Source: Acidimicrobiia bacterium
GTDB taxonomy: Bacteria; Actinomycetota; Acidimicrobiia; Spongiisociales; UBA11373
Length of the DNA: 60,239 nt
Direction: 5' to 3'
Assembly: GCA_029263095.1 (NCBI GenBank)
Contig: JAJCYA010000056.1
Location: 1-60,239, forward strand
Below, piece by piece: positions 7,250 through 15,975 of this stretch; position 1 is the stretch's first letter; the number at the start of each line of letters is the position of its first letter. Position numbers and translations under genes: made by a program. A model generated the notes under the pieces. The model did not search any database. It saw only the letters and a program-made list of their open reading frames with translations, and was not told the DNA's origin.

Positions 7250-8104
7250 CTAAATCAGCTGAGGAGCGACCTCGCGTCGCCCGGCCAGCCGAGCGGCGGC
7301 CACCGGGTCCAAAACTCCCAGCTCGGTGACGATCGCTTCGAAATGCGCCAGCTGAACCACCTCGAGGCCATCGGAGCGAGTCGCTGCGGCCGCAGAGCGC
7401 TCGAACAGTGGAGCAGGCAGAGCCTTGTCGGCGGACGTAACCAGCAGGGCGCGCACATCCAGGTTGGCAGCCTCCTTCACCAGGACGTCGGTACCGGCGG
7501 TGTTGATCATCGATCCCGGCCCGAAGGCCGATGCTCCAGTCACGATCAGATCGACTCCAAGAAGCGAATCGACGACGAAGTCCTCACTCACCACCTCCAC
7601 CGCGATTCCCGCGTCGGCCAGTTCGGAAGCAAAGAGGCGCCCGGCGCCATCCCAGCCCGAACCACAGGTCACCCGAAATCGCTTGTGATGAGCAGCCTCC
7701 TCGAGCAGCCGCTGCACCGATGATGAGGTCCCGTGTGCCAGCACCGAACCGCCGTCGGGCACGAATGCAGCACCCATGGTCGCCAGAATGCCGACCGAGG
7801 CTCGGAGCCGCTCAGCCACCGCCCTCACCTCGGCGATGACCGTTTCCGGGCCGCGTTCGATCGTGAGCAAAACTGCATTCGCCAGGGTGATCAACGGGGC
7901 ACTGGTAGGCCGCCGAGCAACAATCGAGCGCACAACGGAGTCGATCGCCTCTGGAAAGTGTTCAGAGGCGTACGCATCGATTCGCTCGATGAAGACCGCC
8001 AACTCGGCCGCTACCAGGGCACCGTTTTCTGCCTCACCGCCCTCAGCCGCACCTGTGAGTGCATCGAGGCGGCGTCGCGACGGCCACTCCGACCAGCTCG
8101 TCAT
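7250..8104 (-). CDS. eIF2B/MtnA-like sugar-phosphate isomerase-fold protein
   Basis: A 284-residue protein with the eIF-2B alpha/beta/delta fold shared with methylthioribose-1-phosphate and ribose-1,5-bisphosphate isomerases. Seen are a helical N-terminal half, VLAHGTSSSVQRLL, and VDLIVTGASAFGPGSMIN...GTDVLVKEA. In the isomerases the loop after GA contains a catalytic Asp (GADR..NGD). Here it reads GASAFGPGSM, so the isomerase reaction is doubtful. The ATG overlaps the stop of the upstream GTPase gene, so it is the third gene of a dynamin-like operon. The role is unknown. Confidence 0.75.
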   Translation of the reverse strand: MTSWSEWPSRRRLDALTGAAEGGEAENGALVAAELAVFIERIDAYASEHFPEAIDSVVRSIVARRPTSAPLITLANAVLLTIERGPETVIAEVRAVAERLRASVGILATMGAAFVPDGGSVLAHGTSSSVQRLLEEAAHHKRFRVTCGSGWDGAGRLFASELADAGIAVEVVSEDFVVDSLLGVDLIVTGASAFGPGSMINTAGTDVLVKEAANLDVRALLVTSADKALPAPLFERSAAAATRSDGLEVVQLAHFEAIVTELGVLDPVAAARLAGRREVAPQLI

Positions 8105-9297
8105 GCCGGAGCTCTGCCGATACTCTTGCCGACCGTCATCGCGTCGACCGTGAGGCCGCTGACGACTGCCGACAACGAAGCTCGTTCCCACAGCATCCTT
8201 CGCAACGGCGCCCCGAACCGCTCCTGTAGCTGATCATTGAGTTCTCGCCCCGGATCAGAGCCCCTAATCGTCGACTCCAGTGCGGCCAGAAGCTCTCGCT
8301 CGATCAGATCGGTTCCAAACGACTGGCGTATGCGCAGACCAAAGACACCGCCGGCATCGGTGGAGAGCCTAAGAATGAAGCCTTCGACGGTCCGCAGGGC
8401 CTCCTCGAATGCTGCTGCGCCACCTCCAGCCACCACATCGGTGACAATCGCCTCTCTCACCGGGAGCCATCGCTCTTCGAAATCTAGAGATCCTCCCCCG
8501 GCGACGCCTGCAACCCCTGCGACAGCTTGGGCGGCGCGTCGGGCGTCATCGATGATCTTCCCTATATGGACACGCTTCTCGTCGAGACGGACCGCAAAAT
8601 GGGCGACCAACGCCTCGATCCCCCGCGGATGTCTCCCGGGCGGGTTGGCCGCCACCGCAAAGAGGGCTGGCTCGGTAATCCCCTCGCGTTCGAGCAGCTC
8701 CCCGAGGTGGCCCAGCACGCCATCGAGACTCGTCTCGTCGAGCTGATCGACCTTGTTGAGGACGAAGAGCATTCGGTCCGATGAGCCCGCCAACGGTGCG
8801 ATGAACTCTGAGTGAAGGACGGGATCTGCATACTTGACGGGGTCTAGAACCCACGCCACGACATCGACCTCGGGCATGAGTCGCTCCACCAGATCGCGGT
8901 GCTCAGAAGCGACGCTGTCGAGATCGGTCATGTCGAGAATGGCGAGTTCGGCGAACCGGTCGTGCGTTGCGCGCTGTTCTACGCCGAGGCGATCGAGCAG
9001 AGAATGCAGAGCCGGTTCGGCCTGCGACGGAATCCACGCCATCGGGATGGTCGTGTGAGGCCGCACCGGGCTGATCGATGCGATCGTGTCCCCGGCGATC
9101 GCATTGAGAAGACTCGACTTGCCGGAACCGGTTCCACCCACCAAGGCCAACACCATCGTCGTTCCGAGATGCCCGGCACGGGATCGAGCCGCGTCGGCGG
9201 CGGTCCGGGCGGCGTCGAGATCGTCCGGATGGACGTGACCTTCGGCAAGGCTGACTACAAAGTCGAGACCTTCGACAACTGTGATCACGTCGCTCAT
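8101..9297 (-). CDS. Dynamin-like GTPase (second of a pair)
   Basis: A 398-residue GTPase with P-loop GGTGSGKS (residues 54-61), switch threonines near 82-83, a G3 strand LDMTDLDS (121-128) and G4 NKVD (181-184). Helical sequence follows, with a glycine/alanine hydrophobic stretch (AVAGVAGVAGGG, about 265-277) that could touch membrane. This resembles bacterial dynamin-like or YfjP-type GTPases. It overlaps the upstream GTPase by ATGA and the downstream eIF2B-like gene by ATGA, so the three are co-translated. The partner is probably the neighbouring GTPase. Confidence 0.8.
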   Translation of the reverse strand: MSDVITVVEGLDFVVSLAEGHVHPDDLDAARTAADAARSRAGHLGTTMVLALVGGTGSGKSSLLNAIAGDTIASISPVRPHTTIPMAWIPSQAEPALHSLLDRLGVEQRATHDRFAELAILDMTDLDSVASEHRDLVERLMPEVDVVAWVLDPVKYADPVLHSEFIAPLAGSSDRMLFVLNKVDQLDETSLDGVLGHLGELLEREGITEPALFAVAANPPGRHPRGIEALVAHFAVRLDEKRVHIGKIIDDARRAAQAVAGVAGVAGGGSLDFEERWLPVREAIVTDVVAGGGAAAFEEALRTVEGFILRLSTDAGGVFGLRIRQSFGTDLIERELLAALESTIRGSDPGRELNDQLQERFGAPLRRMLWERASLSAVVSGLTVDAMTVGKSIGRAPA

Positions 9298-10736
9298 ACG
9301 GATGCCTCGGTCGACAACTCGGTGAGGATGTTCCCGGAGACCGCCGGACCGAGCCGCTCGACGAACCGTAATGAATCCGTCTCCAGAATGCCGCGTAGTT
9401 CGTCGGCCAACCGGTCACGGGCCGATTCCACCAGCTCGGGGGTCGTCGCCAGACGACGTGCCGTCCGGGAATCGGGTGAGTGACGTGGGTCGATCGATGC
9501 CTGAAGAACCGAGTCGATCAACCGGCGCCGCTTTCTTCGACCGAACCGGCGCGGTGACCTTCGACGCGCCAATTCCTCGATGTCTGCGAGCCAGAAGCCG
9601 AGACGATCGCGCGCTGCGGCCAGTGTTCCGGCACCGTGACCGAACAGATCTGGGACCTGCTCCACCAGCCCCGGCGCCAACTCGTGCCATATCTCGGCGG
9701 TGGCCCGCGCTGCAAGACCGGCTCGTCTGGTTGCCGCAGAGGAGAGACCCTCGATCAGTCGGTCCGATCCGACGGACGCCAGTTTTCCTCTCCGAACCTC
9801 AGCGATCAGGCGACGCGCCTCGTCCCGATACATCGCTCGCATCGGATCGAGCAACTCGACTCGACGTACGGCTCCATCTATCACATGGCCCCTGACGGCC
9901 GCCAGGTCACCGCTCAACAGACGAAGCGAACCTGTGACTGCTGCAGCAACGATGCCGGGACGGGACTGAGGGTCGGCCATCGCTTCGATGTCCTTGGTCA
10001 CCCTGGCAACTGCCTCGGGAGCAAGCGCCAATGTGTCCGGCGAGACAGGTCCCTCCGCCACCGTGGTGACAAGTTCAGCGGCGGGACGCGGGATGAGGCG
10101 CCTCGCAGCGAGCTTGGCTGCGAAATCGGCGGCAATGACCTGCTGTAGCTCGGGCGTTGTGGGCAGCCGGTTCAGCACCATGACGGTCGGGAGACCACGC
10201 TGTGCCGCCATCTCAATGAGCGCAAATGCGTCGGCATCCGCATACCGAGTGGCTCCAGCCACGAACACAACAGCGTCGGCGACCTCGAGGATCTGCCGAA
10301 CGATCGGCACGCCGGAGGAATCGAGCACTTCAGGTGGTGGGGTATCCACGACCACGACTCCTTCCGGAGGAGGCCGCAGCGAATCGACCAGGGAGCCGGG
10401 AATCCGACTCCGCAAGCCATCGAATGTGGCCGGCACCATCCCATCCGTCCACGCCACCGGCTCACTGGTCGTCGGCCGCAACGGGCCAGCGTCGCTGATC
10501 CGACGCTGTGCGATCGAGTTGACGATCGTGGACTTCCCTCCACCGCTCGGACCGACGACGGCAATGACAATCTTGTCGGACTCGTCGGAGAGCCTTGGAG
10601 CCAGATAGTGCCCGGCCGTGATCGCCGCCCGGCAGCGTTGTGCTTCGGCGGCCTCCCCGACGGCCAAGAGATCGATCCTCTCCAACGCCGCAACGAGGCT
10701 GCGCAGCCGGTCCGGTGACGGAGGGTGGTCGATCAT
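9294..10736 (-). CDS. Dynamin-like GTPase (first of a pair)
   Basis: A 480-residue protein with P-loop GPSGGGKST (62-70), TT switch residues (89-90), G3 DTPP (131-134) and a degenerate G4 NRLP in place of NKxD. The long helical C-terminal half contains a strongly basic run near residues 390-405, suited to binding lipid head groups or nucleic acid. Loss of the NKxD aspartate suggests altered nucleotide specificity. Paired unequal GTPases in one operon recall heteromeric dynamins such as DynA/DynB or IniA/IniC. The match is by architecture only. Confidence 0.78.
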   Translation of the reverse strand: MIDHPPSPDRLRSLVAALERIDLLAVGEAAEAQRCRAAITAGHYLAPRLSDESDKIVIAVVGPSGGGKSTIVNSIAQRRISDAGPLRPTTSEPVAWTDGMVPATFDGLRSRIPGSLVDSLRPPPEGVVVVDTPPPEVLDSSGVPIVRQILEVADAVVFVAGATRYADADAFALIEMAAQRGLPTVMVLNRLPTTPELQQVIAADFAAKLAARRLIPRPAAELVTTVAEGPVSPDTLALAPEAVARVTKDIEAMADPQSRPGIVAAAVTGSLRLLSGDLAAVRGHVIDGAVRRVELLDPMRAMYRDEARRLIAEVRRGKLASVGSDRLIEGLSSAATRRAGLAARATAEIWHELAPGLVEQVPDLFGHGAGTLAAARDRLGFWLADIEELARRRSPRRFGRRKRRRLIDSVLQASIDPRHSPDSRTARRLATTPELVESARDRLADELRGILETDSLRFVERLGPAVSGNILTELSTEASV

Positions 10737-10801
10737 GGTCCGGATTGTGGCACGCCCGCGCCATCGACACCGAGCAGACCGAGTCTGTCACACCTAGTCC
10801 G

Positions 10802-10807
10802 TACGTT
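10802..10807 (+). promoter_or_regulatory. -10 hexamer of the coiled-coil/nuclease-like gene
   Basis: TACGTT lies six bases before the ATG at 10814, again leaderless. It sits in the 77-bp divergent region shared with the dynamin-like operon. Confidence 0.45.
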
Positions 10808-10813
10808 GATGCC

Positions 10814-12112
10814 ATGACTACCGGCATTCATTTCATGGGTTCGCACGACGCACGCCCCGGGGCAGTCCGCATCGATGGCGATCGAGCAACTGTCGAGCAC
10901 CTGGTCGTCGATGATCCGACGGTGGTGGGGATGCTCGCCACCGCGGCAGACGATGACCGCGGTGAACTCCTTCTCCGAATCATGAGTGTGGGAGCCAGAG
11001 GCGTGGCGTCGATGGGAATCGGTATCGACCTCACAGCCATCGACACCAGGGTTCACAACGTCCTCGAGTCCGTGACCACTGAAGCGCAAGAAACTGTTCG
11101 CTCGATCATCGAGGAGAGTCGCTCCAGCCTCAGCGAGCAATTCGACCCTGAGCAGCGATCATCGATCCTCGCAAGAGCACTTTCCGATTTCTCCGATTGG
11201 CGCGACCACCTCCTCACCCGGCTCGACCCCGGTGTCGAAGGAAGCACCGCCACCGTGTTGATCGAGCGACTCCAGGGTCTGGTGGGACCGGACGGCGTAC
11301 TCGAGCACCGCCTGGCCGAAGCCCTCGACATCGATGCGGCAGATTCGGCATTCGCCCGACTGGGACGACTCATCGACGAGCGATTCGACGACCTCAGAAG
11401 CGACCTCGCCGGAGATCGATCCGCCGAGACCGCAAGGCTCGCCGAAGCAGAACGCGGGACGGCACACGGCATCAAGTTCGAAGACGTTGTGGAAACCAAT
11501 CTGCGTCAGTGGGCGTCGACCTCCAAGGGTTGCATGGTCGAGCGCACCGCGACGAGCACCGGTGCCCTCACCGCTGCTTCCAAGGTCGGAGACTTCGTGG
11601 TCACGCTCGGGGACGGTCGCCGAGTCGTCGTAGAGGCCAAGCGTCAGGCATCGGTGGCCCTTGCCGGATCCGGCGGGATCTTGGCCGAACTCGACGCGGC
11701 TATGACGAATCGACAGGCGGATGCCGCAGTCTGTATCGCGGGTCGGGACGCCTTCCCGGCCGAGGTCGGTCGCTTCAACGTGTACGGCGATCGCGTGCTC
11801 GCCGTCGACGAAGGCGATGGAACGATGACGGCCATCGCGATGCAGTGGGCCGCAGCATCAGCATCGGCAACAAGCAACGGCGATGTCACGGTGGACAAGG
11901 GGGCGATCGCCGATCGCATCGATCGCATCCGCAAGGCTGCTGAGGCTCTGAGCGGAGCACGCCGCAGTGTGACAACGATCAAGGCGTCTCTGGACAAGCT
12001 CCACGAGACACTCGGAGGACTCCGCCTCGACGTACTCGACCAGGTCGATGATCTCGACCGGCTGCTGTGCCGGACAATCGAAAGCCGCGGTCTCCAGGAG
12101 ATCCGCTCGTAA
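10814..12112 (+). CDS. Coiled-coil protein with PD-(D/E)XK nuclease-like C-terminal domain
   Basis: A 432-residue protein. Residues 80-215 are heptad-rich and helical. Residues 219-315 show a restriction-endonuclease-like core: GIKFED (Glu at 223), KVGDFVVTL (Asp 260) and VVVEAKRQ (Glu 274, Lys 276), the D...ExK pattern. A second coiled coil closes the chain. The arrangement resembles DUF2130/RmuC-like proteins, for which DNA cleavage is suspected but not shown. It is transcribed divergently from the dynamin-like GTPase operon over a 77-bp gap, suggesting a linked role. The start is chosen by the -10 hexamer. Confidence 0.6.
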   Translation: MTTGIHFMGSHDARPGAVRIDGDRATVEHLVVDDPTVVGMLATAADDDRGELLLRIMSVGARGVASMGIGIDLTAIDTRVHNVLESVTTEAQETVRSIIEESRSSLSEQFDPEQRSSILARALSDFSDWRDHLLTRLDPGVEGSTATVLIERLQGLVGPDGVLEHRLAEALDIDAADSAFARLGRLIDERFDDLRSDLAGDRSAETARLAEAERGTAHGIKFEDVVETNLRQWASTSKGCMVERTATSTGALTAASKVGDFVVTLGDGRRVVVEAKRQASVALAGSGGILAELDAAMTNRQADAAVCIAGRDAFPAEVGRFNVYGDRVLAVDEGDGTMTAIAMQWAAASASATSNGDVTVDKGAIADRIDRIRKAAEALSGARRSVTTIKASLDKLHETLGGLRLDVLDQVDDLDRLLCRTIESRGLQEIRS

Positions 12113-12118
12113 CCTGGC

Positions 12119-12142
12119 GGTGGATGCCGCGAGGCATCCACC
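12119..12142 (+). other. Perfect hairpin with GCGA tetraloop before HD-GYP gene
   Basis: A 10-bp perfect stem (12119-12128 with 12133-12142) closes a GCGA loop of the GNRA type. It fills the 31-bp gap between two same-strand genes and ends one base before the ATG. There is no U-tract, so a simple terminator is unlikely. It may block translation, mark a processing site, or lie in coding sequence if the GTG at 12120 is used. Confidence 0.6.
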
Positions 12143-12143
12143 T

Positions 12144-12854
12144 ATGGATCAACAAACTGCGCTCCCCCGCCCGACAGATCGCTCGGCGCTCGCCTCCGAA
12201 GGCGATGCCGACTCCGACGTCGCCACCAGAGTCGTGTCCCGTCTCATGGAGGTCATTCGCATGCGCGATCCAGACCTCGCCGATCATGGGCAGCGAGCCG
12301 CACACATCGCAGCGGCCATAGCCAAAGAGATCGGTCTCGACACGGCCACAATCGACCGCGTCTACCTGGGAGCACAACTTCATGACATTGGAAAGCTCGG
12401 CGTTGCAGAGGCCGTGCTTTGGAAGCCGGCCGGGCTGACTCGAAGCGAATGGTCCCAGATCCGTACTCATCCCGAGAAGGGGCACCGACTCGTTGCCGGC
12501 ATCGTGCACCGTGATGTGGCGGCGGCGGTGCTCAGACACCACGAGCGCATGGACGGCCTGGGCTATCCCCACGGCATCGACGCCAGGACCCTCCCCATCA
12601 CGGTCCGCATAGTCCAGGTCGCAGACGCCTACGACGCAATGACGTCGCACAGACCGTACCAAGGTGCCCTCGCAGCGGAGATCGCAGTCGCCGAGATCCG
12701 GCGTTGTGCGGGCACCCAGTTCGATCCTGGTGTTGCCGCCGCGCTCGCGAGCCTCCTCGCAATTGGATTCGAGGACGACATGGTGATCGATTTGACCGCC
12801 ACCGAATCTGACCGATCCGCGCTCCCGGCTGATCCGTTCGCAGCGGCGGGTTAA
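12144..12854 (+). CDS. HD-GYP domain phosphohydrolase
   Basis: A 236-residue protein that is essentially one HD-GYP domain. The metal-binding HD is at residues 80-81 (LHDIGKLG), followed by THPEKGH, HHERMDGLGYPHG (132-144; GYP variant of the diagnostic loop) and VADAYDAMTS. HD-GYP enzymes hydrolyse cyclic dinucleotides such as c-di-GMP. There is no receiver or sensor domain, so the input is unclear. The upstream hairpin ends just before the ATG, and an in-frame GTG at 12120 is the alternative start. It probably follows the upstream gene in one transcript. Confidence 0.85.
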   Translation: MDQQTALPRPTDRSALASEGDADSDVATRVVSRLMEVIRMRDPDLADHGQRAAHIAAAIAKEIGLDTATIDRVYLGAQLHDIGKLGVAEAVLWKPAGLTRSEWSQIRTHPEKGHRLVAGIVHRDVAAAVLRHHERMDGLGYPHGIDARTLPITVRIVQVADAYDAMTSHRPYQGALAAEIAVAEIRRCAGTQFDPGVAAALASLLAIGFEDDMVIDLTATESDRSALPADPFAAAG

Positions 12855-12896
12855 TCCCGAACGGCCTTTCGCGACTGTCGAACCCTGTCGAAGCAA

Positions 12897-13682
12897 TCAG
12901 CCTGTGAGCAGGTCCACCGCAGCCCGTCCCTCACTGCAATCGTCGAGCAGCGGGCACCAACGGCACCACGGTCCGGCGACACGATCCAGCGACTCGCCCG
13001 AGTCCCATGACGACCGCAAACCGTCCACGGCCTGCGCCGCCCGAACCGCCGTGCCGTCGATGAGCGCTCGCGACGGAACCGAATCACTCCGCTCCCCCGT
13101 CTTGACGGAGACCGCCTCGATGTGAGCGGGGATCTCGTCCTTCTCGATAGCCCACAGAAGGGCGTAGAAGGCCAGTTGAGCGTCCGGATCCCCGAGAGAG
13201 CCCGTCTTCCAGTCGACCAGCCGAACTCCCCCCTTGTCATCGAACACCGCATCCACCGAGCCCCGCAACACGACGCCATCTGCGGGCTCCGACTGGAGCG
13301 CGACCTCGGCGCCGACAAAACCCTCGGCCCGCAACGTCTTGAACCTGCCGTAGAGACTTGCCACGTCCTCGATCACACCCGATAGCTGACTCGGCTTCAA
13401 CCCGAGAGCGGCCAGCTTCGGGTTCATGCTCCCGCCTATCTCCTCTCGGCACGCAGCGGTCAAATCCGAGTCGGCTATCGGTCCCGAGCTGAGATGGCGG
13501 GCAAAGATCCGGTGCGCCAGGCCTCCCACGAACGAGCTGCGCGACTCGGGTCCATACACACCGCGCATACGTCCGGCGGCTTGCTCCGGACACCGCTCGT
13601 ACGTAACGAAGGCGGAGGCTGATAGGACCACGTCTTCCCCCGGTGTCACCGGGGGAAAGAGAAACTGCGGATCGAGCGGCAT
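12897..13682 (-). CDS. RecB/Cas4-like PD-(D/E)XK nuclease with likely [4Fe-4S] cluster
   Basis: A 261-residue stand-alone nuclease domain. Seen are GLAHRIF (His 57), GSVDAVFDD (Asp 144), VRLVDWKTG (Asp 157, Lys 159) and AQLAFYALL (the QxxxY motif). Cysteine 31 (YERCPEQ) and the C-terminal C-x2-C-x5-C at 240-249 match the Fe-S cluster of AddB/Cas4-type nucleases. No helicase or cas genes adjoin it, so it may act in DNA repair. The ATG at 13682 is supported by TACCAT (13691-13696) eight bases upstream. A longer upstream reading is arginine-rich and unlikely. Confidence 0.85.
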   Translation of the reverse strand: MPLDPQFLFPPVTPGEDVVLSASAFVTYERCPEQAAGRMRGVYGPESRSSFVGGLAHRIFARHLSSGPIADSDLTAACREEIGGSMNPKLAALGLKPSQLSGVIEDVASLYGRFKTLRAEGFVGAEVALQSEPADGVVLRGSVDAVFDDKGGVRLVDWKTGSLGDPDAQLAFYALLWAIEKDEIPAHIEAVSVKTGERSDSVPSRALIDGTAVRAAQAVDGLRSSWDSGESLDRVAGPWCRWCPLLDDCSEGRAAVDLLTG

Positions 13683-13912
13683 TGGGATGGATGGTAGGAG
13701 TCTGAAGAGCAAGGTCAGGGAGTGCCCGCTGCAGAACCGCCCGTCCCCGCCAAGAGCGCGAGCAGAAGATGAGGCGGCGACACCCCCAAGACAGTTGCCT
13801 TCGAGAGGAACATCATCTGCACTCCATCGGGCTACCGGGAGGCGGGCCGGAAGACAACCCACATTCCGCGACCCAAGGTACAATCCGCCGTCCATCCGCT
13901 CCTGCGAGTCCG
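13683..13912. promoter_or_regulatory. Divergent promoter region, RecB-like nuclease and VanW gene
   Basis: A 230-bp gap. TACCAT (13691-13696, minus) lies eight bases before the nuclease start. TACAAT (13879-13884, plus) lies 28 bases before the VanW start. The remainder shows no gene. Confidence 0.4.
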
Positions 13913-15946
13913 ATGTCCCGAAGCGTTCGTATCGCGATCATTGTCGTCGCCGTGCCCATTGTGTTGCTGCTGTGGGTCTCGGTCGTATTTGCCATGGATC
14001 GAGCCAGCAATGAGGACGAGATCCTCGGCCGGATGACGGTCGCCGGTGTCGAACTCGGGGGCCTCAACGAGGAGACAGCGCGTGTCACCATCGCCGCACT
14101 CGAGGCGAGACTCGCCGCAGAACCCGTCACCGTGGTCATTCAGGACTCGATGTTCACGGTTCTCCCCAGCGAGCTCAGCTACGACATCGATGCCGACGCC
14201 ATCCTCGAGGAAGCCCTGTCGCATGGTCGTGGCGGTGGATTCGTCACAGAGTTGCGTTGGTGGCTGAGCCACCTCGGTGGAGATTCGAGGGACATCACGT
14301 TCGAGTCGAGCTACAACCGCGAAACGCTGATCCTCTTGCTCAAGGCCTGGGAACCCCAAGCGATAAACGATCCTCCTACGGATGGCGGAATTGACATCAA
14401 GGAAGCAGCGATCACGCCCATCTACCCGGAACCGGGAACCGGACTCGATTTCGACGCCACCGCCGACCTCATCGAGGAGCAGATCCTGGGACGGGAACGG
14501 GGGACGGTCACCGGTGTCACAGAATTCAGAGTGCCGATCGTGACCGTCGACCAGGTTGACCTCGTAGTCGAGCAAGCAGAGGAGCTGATCTCACGATCCG
14601 TGACGCTTGGTCGGATCCTCCCCGAGATCTCGTTGACATTTCCCGCCGAGGTTCTGGCAGAAGCGCTATCGAGTCGCCAGATCGGCACCGCACTCGAACC
14701 GGAAATCGAATTGTTCTTCCAGCTCGGTCCCCTAGCCCGCTACCTCAACCCGAGGCGGGCCGGGGTGGAGACTGATCCGATCGACGCCAAGGTGGTCATC
14801 CGCCCCGATGACGTCCCGCTGGTTCTTCCAGGGTACAACGCGATCCTCATCGACGACGCAGGCCTCCCCGAAGCGATCTACAACGCGGCGACTTCGGTGA
14901 CCCGTACAGGCCCACTCCCCTTCACGGAGGGCCGGGAACCAGAGTTCAGCACCGAAGACGCCGAAGGTTTGGGCATTCGCGAGCGGCTCTACACGGCCGA
15001 GACCTACTACTCGTGCTGCGGCGACGAAAAGAACCTGAATCGAATCATCAACATCAAACGGATAGCCGAAGAAGTCGACGGAGCAATCGTCCTGCCCGGA
15101 GAGACGTTCAGCCTCAACGGATATGTCGGAGAGCGCACGCTCGAAGACGGGTACAGAAGAGCCGGCGCCATCATCGGACCCGTCGTCTACTGCTGCGACC
15201 ACCCAGCCAACATAGGAGGGGGCGTAAGCCAATTCACCACCACCTTGTGGAACGCTGCCTATTGGTCGGGGCTCCAAGACGTGTTTCACAAGCCTCACAC
15301 TCTTTCATTCGCCCGCTACCCAGTGGTGCGCGAAGCGACGCTGGGATTCCCCAGCCCCGATCTCAAGTTCATCAACTCGACGAATCACGCGATCTACATA
15401 AAGACCGAAGCGACCGACACGCGCGTCACCATCAAGATGTTTGGTGACCTCGAGGAAGCAAAGATCGAGGGTGCCATCTCCGGCAAATACGAATTCACCG
15501 AACCCGAGGAATACCTCAAGCCGAACGATGACCTCCACCCGGGCGACAAGGAACTCACCGACGAGGGTTCCCAGGGCTTTACTGCCAACGACACTCGGAC
15601 GATCACCTTCAGCGACGGGACTCAGCAAGTGGACGTGTGGACGTGGAGATACGAACCCCATGCGATCATCTACGAGGTCCATCCCTGCGAGCTCCCGGAA
15701 GACCACATCGAGTACGACTCCTCGATCGAATGCCCGGTCCAGGTCCCCTTGCTGGGTGAGCTCAGCCAGAGTGCAGCTACGACAGCTCTCAATAACGTCG
15801 GGCTGTTGATCGCGATCGGTGAGCCCTTCCTGGTCGGTGACCCGGCACACGTCGGAACCGTACGAGCACAGGTCGCAGGGCCGGGGGTCTGGGTGGATCC
15901 GGGTACCACCGTCACCGTCAGACTCGGTCAGCTGGCGGGGCCGTAG
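13913..15946 (+). CDS. VanW family envelope protein with PASTA domain
   Basis: A 677-residue secreted or anchored protein. It has an N-terminal transmembrane helix (about 5-27), YoaR-like peptidoglycan-binding repeats (about 45-330), the VanW domain with NIGGGVSQFTTTLWNAAY (about 435-455), and a C-terminal PASTA-like module (about 610-675, beginning VPLLGELSQSAA). It probably sits outside the membrane and contacts peptidoglycan. Paired cysteines (SCCG, YCCD) near the VanW core may form disulfides. The biochemical activity of VanW is not established. The start is chosen at the signal-anchor. Confidence 0.85.
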   Translation: MSRSVRIAIIVVAVPIVLLLWVSVVFAMDRASNEDEILGRMTVAGVELGGLNEETARVTIAALEARLAAEPVTVVIQDSMFTVLPSELSYDIDADAILEEALSHGRGGGFVTELRWWLSHLGGDSRDITFESSYNRETLILLLKAWEPQAINDPPTDGGIDIKEAAITPIYPEPGTGLDFDATADLIEEQILGRERGTVTGVTEFRVPIVTVDQVDLVVEQAEELISRSVTLGRILPEISLTFPAEVLAEALSSRQIGTALEPEIELFFQLGPLARYLNPRRAGVETDPIDAKVVIRPDDVPLVLPGYNAILIDDAGLPEAIYNAATSVTRTGPLPFTEGREPEFSTEDAEGLGIRERLYTAETYYSCCGDEKNLNRIINIKRIAEEVDGAIVLPGETFSLNGYVGERTLEDGYRRAGAIIGPVVYCCDHPANIGGGVSQFTTTLWNAAYWSGLQDVFHKPHTLSFARYPVVREATLGFPSPDLKFINSTNHAIYIKTEATDTRVTIKMFGDLEEAKIEGAISGKYEFTEPEEYLKPNDDLHPGDKELTDEGSQGFTANDTRTITFSDGTQQVDVWTWRYEPHAIIYEVHPCELPEDHIEYDSSIECPVQVPLLGELSQSAATTALNNVGLLIAIGEPFLVGDPAHVGTVRAQVAGPGVWVDPGTTVTVRLGQLAGP

Positions 15947-15975
15947 AGCCCGCGCCCAGACGATCTGAACCTGGA

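Noticed and set aside
12897-13682. Cas4 of a CRISPR system
   Set aside because: The fold is Cas4/AddB-like, but no CRISPR array or other cas gene occurs in the window.
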